Below, one piece after another: positions 61,838 to 64,000 of a DNA stretch of 64,000 nucleotides. Positions within the stretch are counted from its first letter, which is position 1, and the number at the start of each line of letters is the position of its first letter. The notes under the pieces were generated by a model. The model was not told the origin of the DNA, ran no database searches, and saw nothing but the letters and a program-made list of their open reading frames with translations. Source of the DNA: Novipirellula aureliae (GTDB taxonomy: Bacteria; Planctomycetota; Planctomycetia; Pirellulales; Pirellulaceae); NCBI RefSeq assembly GCF_007860185.1, contig NZ_SJPY01000002.1, forward strand, positions 775,775 to 839,774, in the 5' to 3' direction. A program made the translations under genes and the position numbers.

Positions 61838-64000
61838 TCAACGCTCGCGGATCTCGATGATGTACTTCATCAAGTCATCAAACTCGCTGCGGTCTTTGAG
61901 TTGTCGTGCCAAGTTCTCAGGCATCAACGAGACCTTCGATTCGATGACCTCTTCCACATCATCCTGAGGGATCTTGATCGGATCGGGAGCCGCCAGGTTT
62001 CGCAAGACAATTTCGTCATCGTTGTCTGCGACGCGGACACCGGTAAGCAGTTTGCCGTCTACGGTCAACACGCTCACCTGCGCGAAATCCTTGTCGATCA
62101 AAGCGGATGGACGGAGAATGGCGTCCACCAATTGTTCGGCAGTCAGTGGGGTCATGACCGTGGTCAAATCAGGCCCCAGCCGTGCCGCGCCACCCGGTGG
62201 ATCGTGACAGGCATAGCAGGCCGCCGAGGATTGGTAGAAGACCAGTTTGCCCCGCTGAGCGTTCCCACGTTCAATCGCGATTCTAGCAAGCTCAGATGGC
62301 GTCGATGAAAGCAGCCCCGCCTCCAAGGCCTCATTGGAGAACTCTTCGACCGCCACCGCGTTGGCTGCATCCATGAACTCCGGTGCGAACGGATGTTCGC
62401 TGAGCAACTCATCGGGCGTGTAGAAAGTCGAACGACTGCTGGTTTCTGCGCGAATACGTTCGACGGTCTGGGCACTGATCGGTGAGGCCTCGTTGCCCCA
62501 CGTGTTACGGACAAAAGTGAGTACCGCGGCCAACTCCTCGTCCGTGAGCAGTGATTGGAATGCGGTCATCGGAGGGACGCCGCGAGCGGGATCAAATGTC
62601 TTTCCGTGCAGCGACAGTTTCCCCCAAAGACCGTGCATCGATAGCTTGACCAATCGTTCTTCGTCGCCGGTCACCCAAGGGCTATCGACCAGGGACGGGT
62701 AAACGTTCGCGTTCCCTTGTCCGTGTGTCAGATGGCAGGTCGCACAGTGCGACTCACGTTGATAGATCTGAGAACCTAGTAGGTACGTCCTGCGATCTCT
62801 ACGGTCAAGATGTCTTGGAGCAGAGAACTCCACGAACTCCGATTCCGCTTCGGAGGCGAACCCCTGTGCCCCGGTCGTGTCCACGTTCTCCCAAAAGTGT
62901 TTGACCGTCTTCGCTGCAACCACCGCATGTTGGACATTCGATTCGAGTAGCAAGTTGAGTAGGTCTTCATTGCGGAAACCGTGTTGTTGATGCAACCAGA
63001 GGGCTTCGAGCAAATGGTGGGCTTCCGTTTCGTCGTTCGGATCGAAGTCCTTGTACCACTGGTGAGCGGCCGCGATGACGGCATTGGAATCGCGTGCGCT
63101 CAGCTCGACACGCGTGCGATGTCGAACACCGTTGGTAGGATGCTTCAGATTTTCGAGCAATGCCTCGATCGGCTCCCCGGCGATCTTGACCGGTTCCTGC
63201 AACGGCCGATCTTTCACAGTCAAACGTAGGATGCGCCCATGGGCATGATCGCGATTAGGGTCACGAATGTTATGTTGCATGTGACCGATGATTGCATTAT
63301 GCCAATCCGAAACGTACAACGCACCATCTTCGCCGACAACCGCATCGGTGGGCCGGAAATTGCGGTCTTGGCTGTTGATCAGTTCGAGCCCCGGAGTACC
63401 CCAAACCTGTCCGAATTCTCGCGATTTGCCATCGCCCTCGCGGTCGAGCGAATACTGTTTGACGCCGAGAAATCCAATCGTGTTGCAAATCAGAAAGTCG
63501 TTCTGCAGCTCATCAGGAAAGTGTTGCGAGGACAAAATCGCGTTTGCTGCGACCGGGCGGAACTCCTTCGTCAACAAGGTGTGCATCTTGAACCCTTTGC
63601 CTTCGGGCCGCACTTGATAGGACTTGCCGCCCGTACCATCATTGGCGTAGCAATAACCCCAGTAATCAAAACTGGTCCCGTGAGGGTTGGGGCTATTGGC
63701 GGCGTGCGGCGTGATCGCAAACGTACGTGGATCAAACCGGTACATACCCGAGGCACCGATATTCAGATTCTGTTTCCACGGCGTTTCGTGGTTGTGAACC
63801 AAGAAAATACCGCTTTGCCAATAGATCCCGCCATCCGGGCCGTAGATCAAATTGTTGGCCGCATGGTGCGTATCCGAGGTGCCTAGCCCCTGCAGCAACG
63901 GGTAACGCACGTCCGCTATGTCGTCCCCGTCAGTGTCTTTTAAAAACAATAAGTCGGGGCCGGAAGTAACGATGACTCCACCGCCCCAGAACTCAAATCC
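61838..64000 (-). CDS. PVC-type dihaem CxxCH membrane-bound dehydrogenase-like protein, partial
   Basis: The frame runs off the right edge of the window, and the N-terminus lies beyond it. The last window bases encode [17 protein letters not shown], the family's beta-propeller start region, so the TTG at 63949 is not the true start. Domains seen: propeller ([48 protein letters not shown]), HEAT-like helices, a first CxxCH haem site CATCH at about 62732-62746 and a second CYACH near the C-terminus in a Planctomycete haem-binding domain ([23 protein letters not shown]). It is probably a periplasmic or membrane-associated sugar-oxidising or electron-transfer protein. The DUF1080 gene downstream is a frequent neighbour. 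Confidence 0.9.
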   Translation of the reverse strand, partial: GFEFWGGGVIVTSGPDLLFLKDTDGDDIADVRYPLLQGLGTSDTHHAANNLIYGPDGGIYWQSGIFLVHNHETPWKQNLNIGASGMYRFDPRTFAITPHAANSPNPHGTSFDYWGYCYANDGTGGKSYQVRPEGKGFKMHTLLTKEFRPVAANAILSSQHFPDELQNDFLICNTIGFLGVKQYSLDREGDGKSREFGQVWGTPGLELINSQDRNFRPTDAVVGEDGALYVSDWHNAIIGHMQHNIRDPNRDHAHGRILRLTVKDRPLQEPVKIAGEPIEALLENLKHPTNGVRHRTRVELSARDSNAVIAAAHQWYKDFDPNDETEAHHLLEALWLHQQHGFRNEDLLNLLLESNVQHAVVAAKTVKHFWENVDTTGAQGFASEAESEFVEFSAPRHLDRRDRRTYLLGSQIYQRESHCATCHLTHGQGNANVYPSLVDSPWVTGDEERLVKLSMHGLWGKLSLHGKTFDPARGVPPMTAFQSLLTDEELAAVLTFVRNTWGNEASPISAQTVERIRAETSSRSTFYTPDELLSEHPFAPEFMDAANAVAVEEFSNEALEAGLLSSTPSELARIAIERGNAQRGKLVFYQSSAACYACHDPPGGAARLGPDLTTVMTPLTAEQLVDAILRPSALIDKDFAQVSVLTVDGKLLTGVRVADNDDEIVLRNLAAPDPIKIPQDDVEEVIESKVSLMPENLARQLKDRSEFDDLMKYIIEIRER

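Noticed and set aside
63949-63949. TTG at 63949 as the start of the dihaem protein
   Set aside because: The frame continues to the window edge with family-like sequence (VIVTSGPDL), so the gene is truncated by the window.

Overview
The window looks like a chromosomal segment of a marine Planctomycete of the Pirellulaceae (Rhodopirellula-like). The support is taxonomic flavour in the gene content: a DUF1559 protein with a prepilin-type N-terminus, a PVC-type CxxCH haem protein, a DUF1080 protein, several secreted S1 sulfatases, an IS4-type transposase relic and many short palindromic dispersed repeats. No rRNA, tRNA or CRISPR array was seen. Species assignment is inference.

Layout. (1) 1-2.7 kb: DUF1559 gene, a 56-residue lipoprotein, a decayed IS4-family element and a 118-bp MITE-like element. 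(2) 2.7-29.1 kb, all on the minus strand: a PQQ-type beta-propeller protein and a dense carbohydrate-active block. Read in the direction of transcription it has an esterase/DUF1593 fusion, an alpha/beta hydrolase, then GH141-like, GH95, three GH29 genes, an S1 sulfatase, a divergent GH29-like gene, another GH29 and another GH95. Most gaps from 21.8 to 4.4 kb are 7-120 bp, so much of it may be one operon. A tandem array of a 228-bp palindromic unit (about 8.3 copies, 21984-23876) separates the two hydrolases from the rest. (3) 29.1-30.25 kb: divergent intergenic region holding a frameshifted DUF1559 relic. (4) 30.2-44.9 kb, plus strand: a 1625-residue fusion (two thioredoxin-like domains, a DUF5060/DUF4038 GH140-like module and a GH67/GH20-like module), GH29, GH95, a beta-helix protein and a beta-helix-GH2 fusion; then a minus-strand sulfatase and a fragment of a dead GH2 gene. 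(5) 47.2-59.1 kb: a stress/signalling block with a DUF2383 protein, an AI-2E-family membrane protein with an extra C-terminal domain, a CsbD-like protein, a small DUF883-like protein, an Hpt protein, a CheB/CheR-PAS-LOV-histidine kinase-receiver hybrid, an Anbu proteasome-like hydrolase and a transglutaminase-like protein. (6) 59.2-64 kb: a third sulfatase, a DUF1080 protein and a PVC dihaem protein that runs off the right edge.

How it may work together (inference): regions 2-4 form a polysaccharide utilisation locus for a fucose-rich glycan. There are six GH29-type, three GH95 and one GH141-like candidate exo-enzymes, with sulfatases, esterases, beta-helix proteins and a GH2 enzyme for decorations and other linkages. 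Nearly all have signal peptides. No transporter, SusC/D pair, dedicated regulator or recognisable endo-fucanase lies in the window, so uptake, control and backbone cleavage must be encoded elsewhere or by proteins not recognised here. Notable points are active-site losses in two tandem GH29 copies, three very large in-frame fusions, the 228-bp array, a LOV-type light sensor in the CheB/CheR hybrid kinase, and three gene relics (IS4, DUF1559, GH2).
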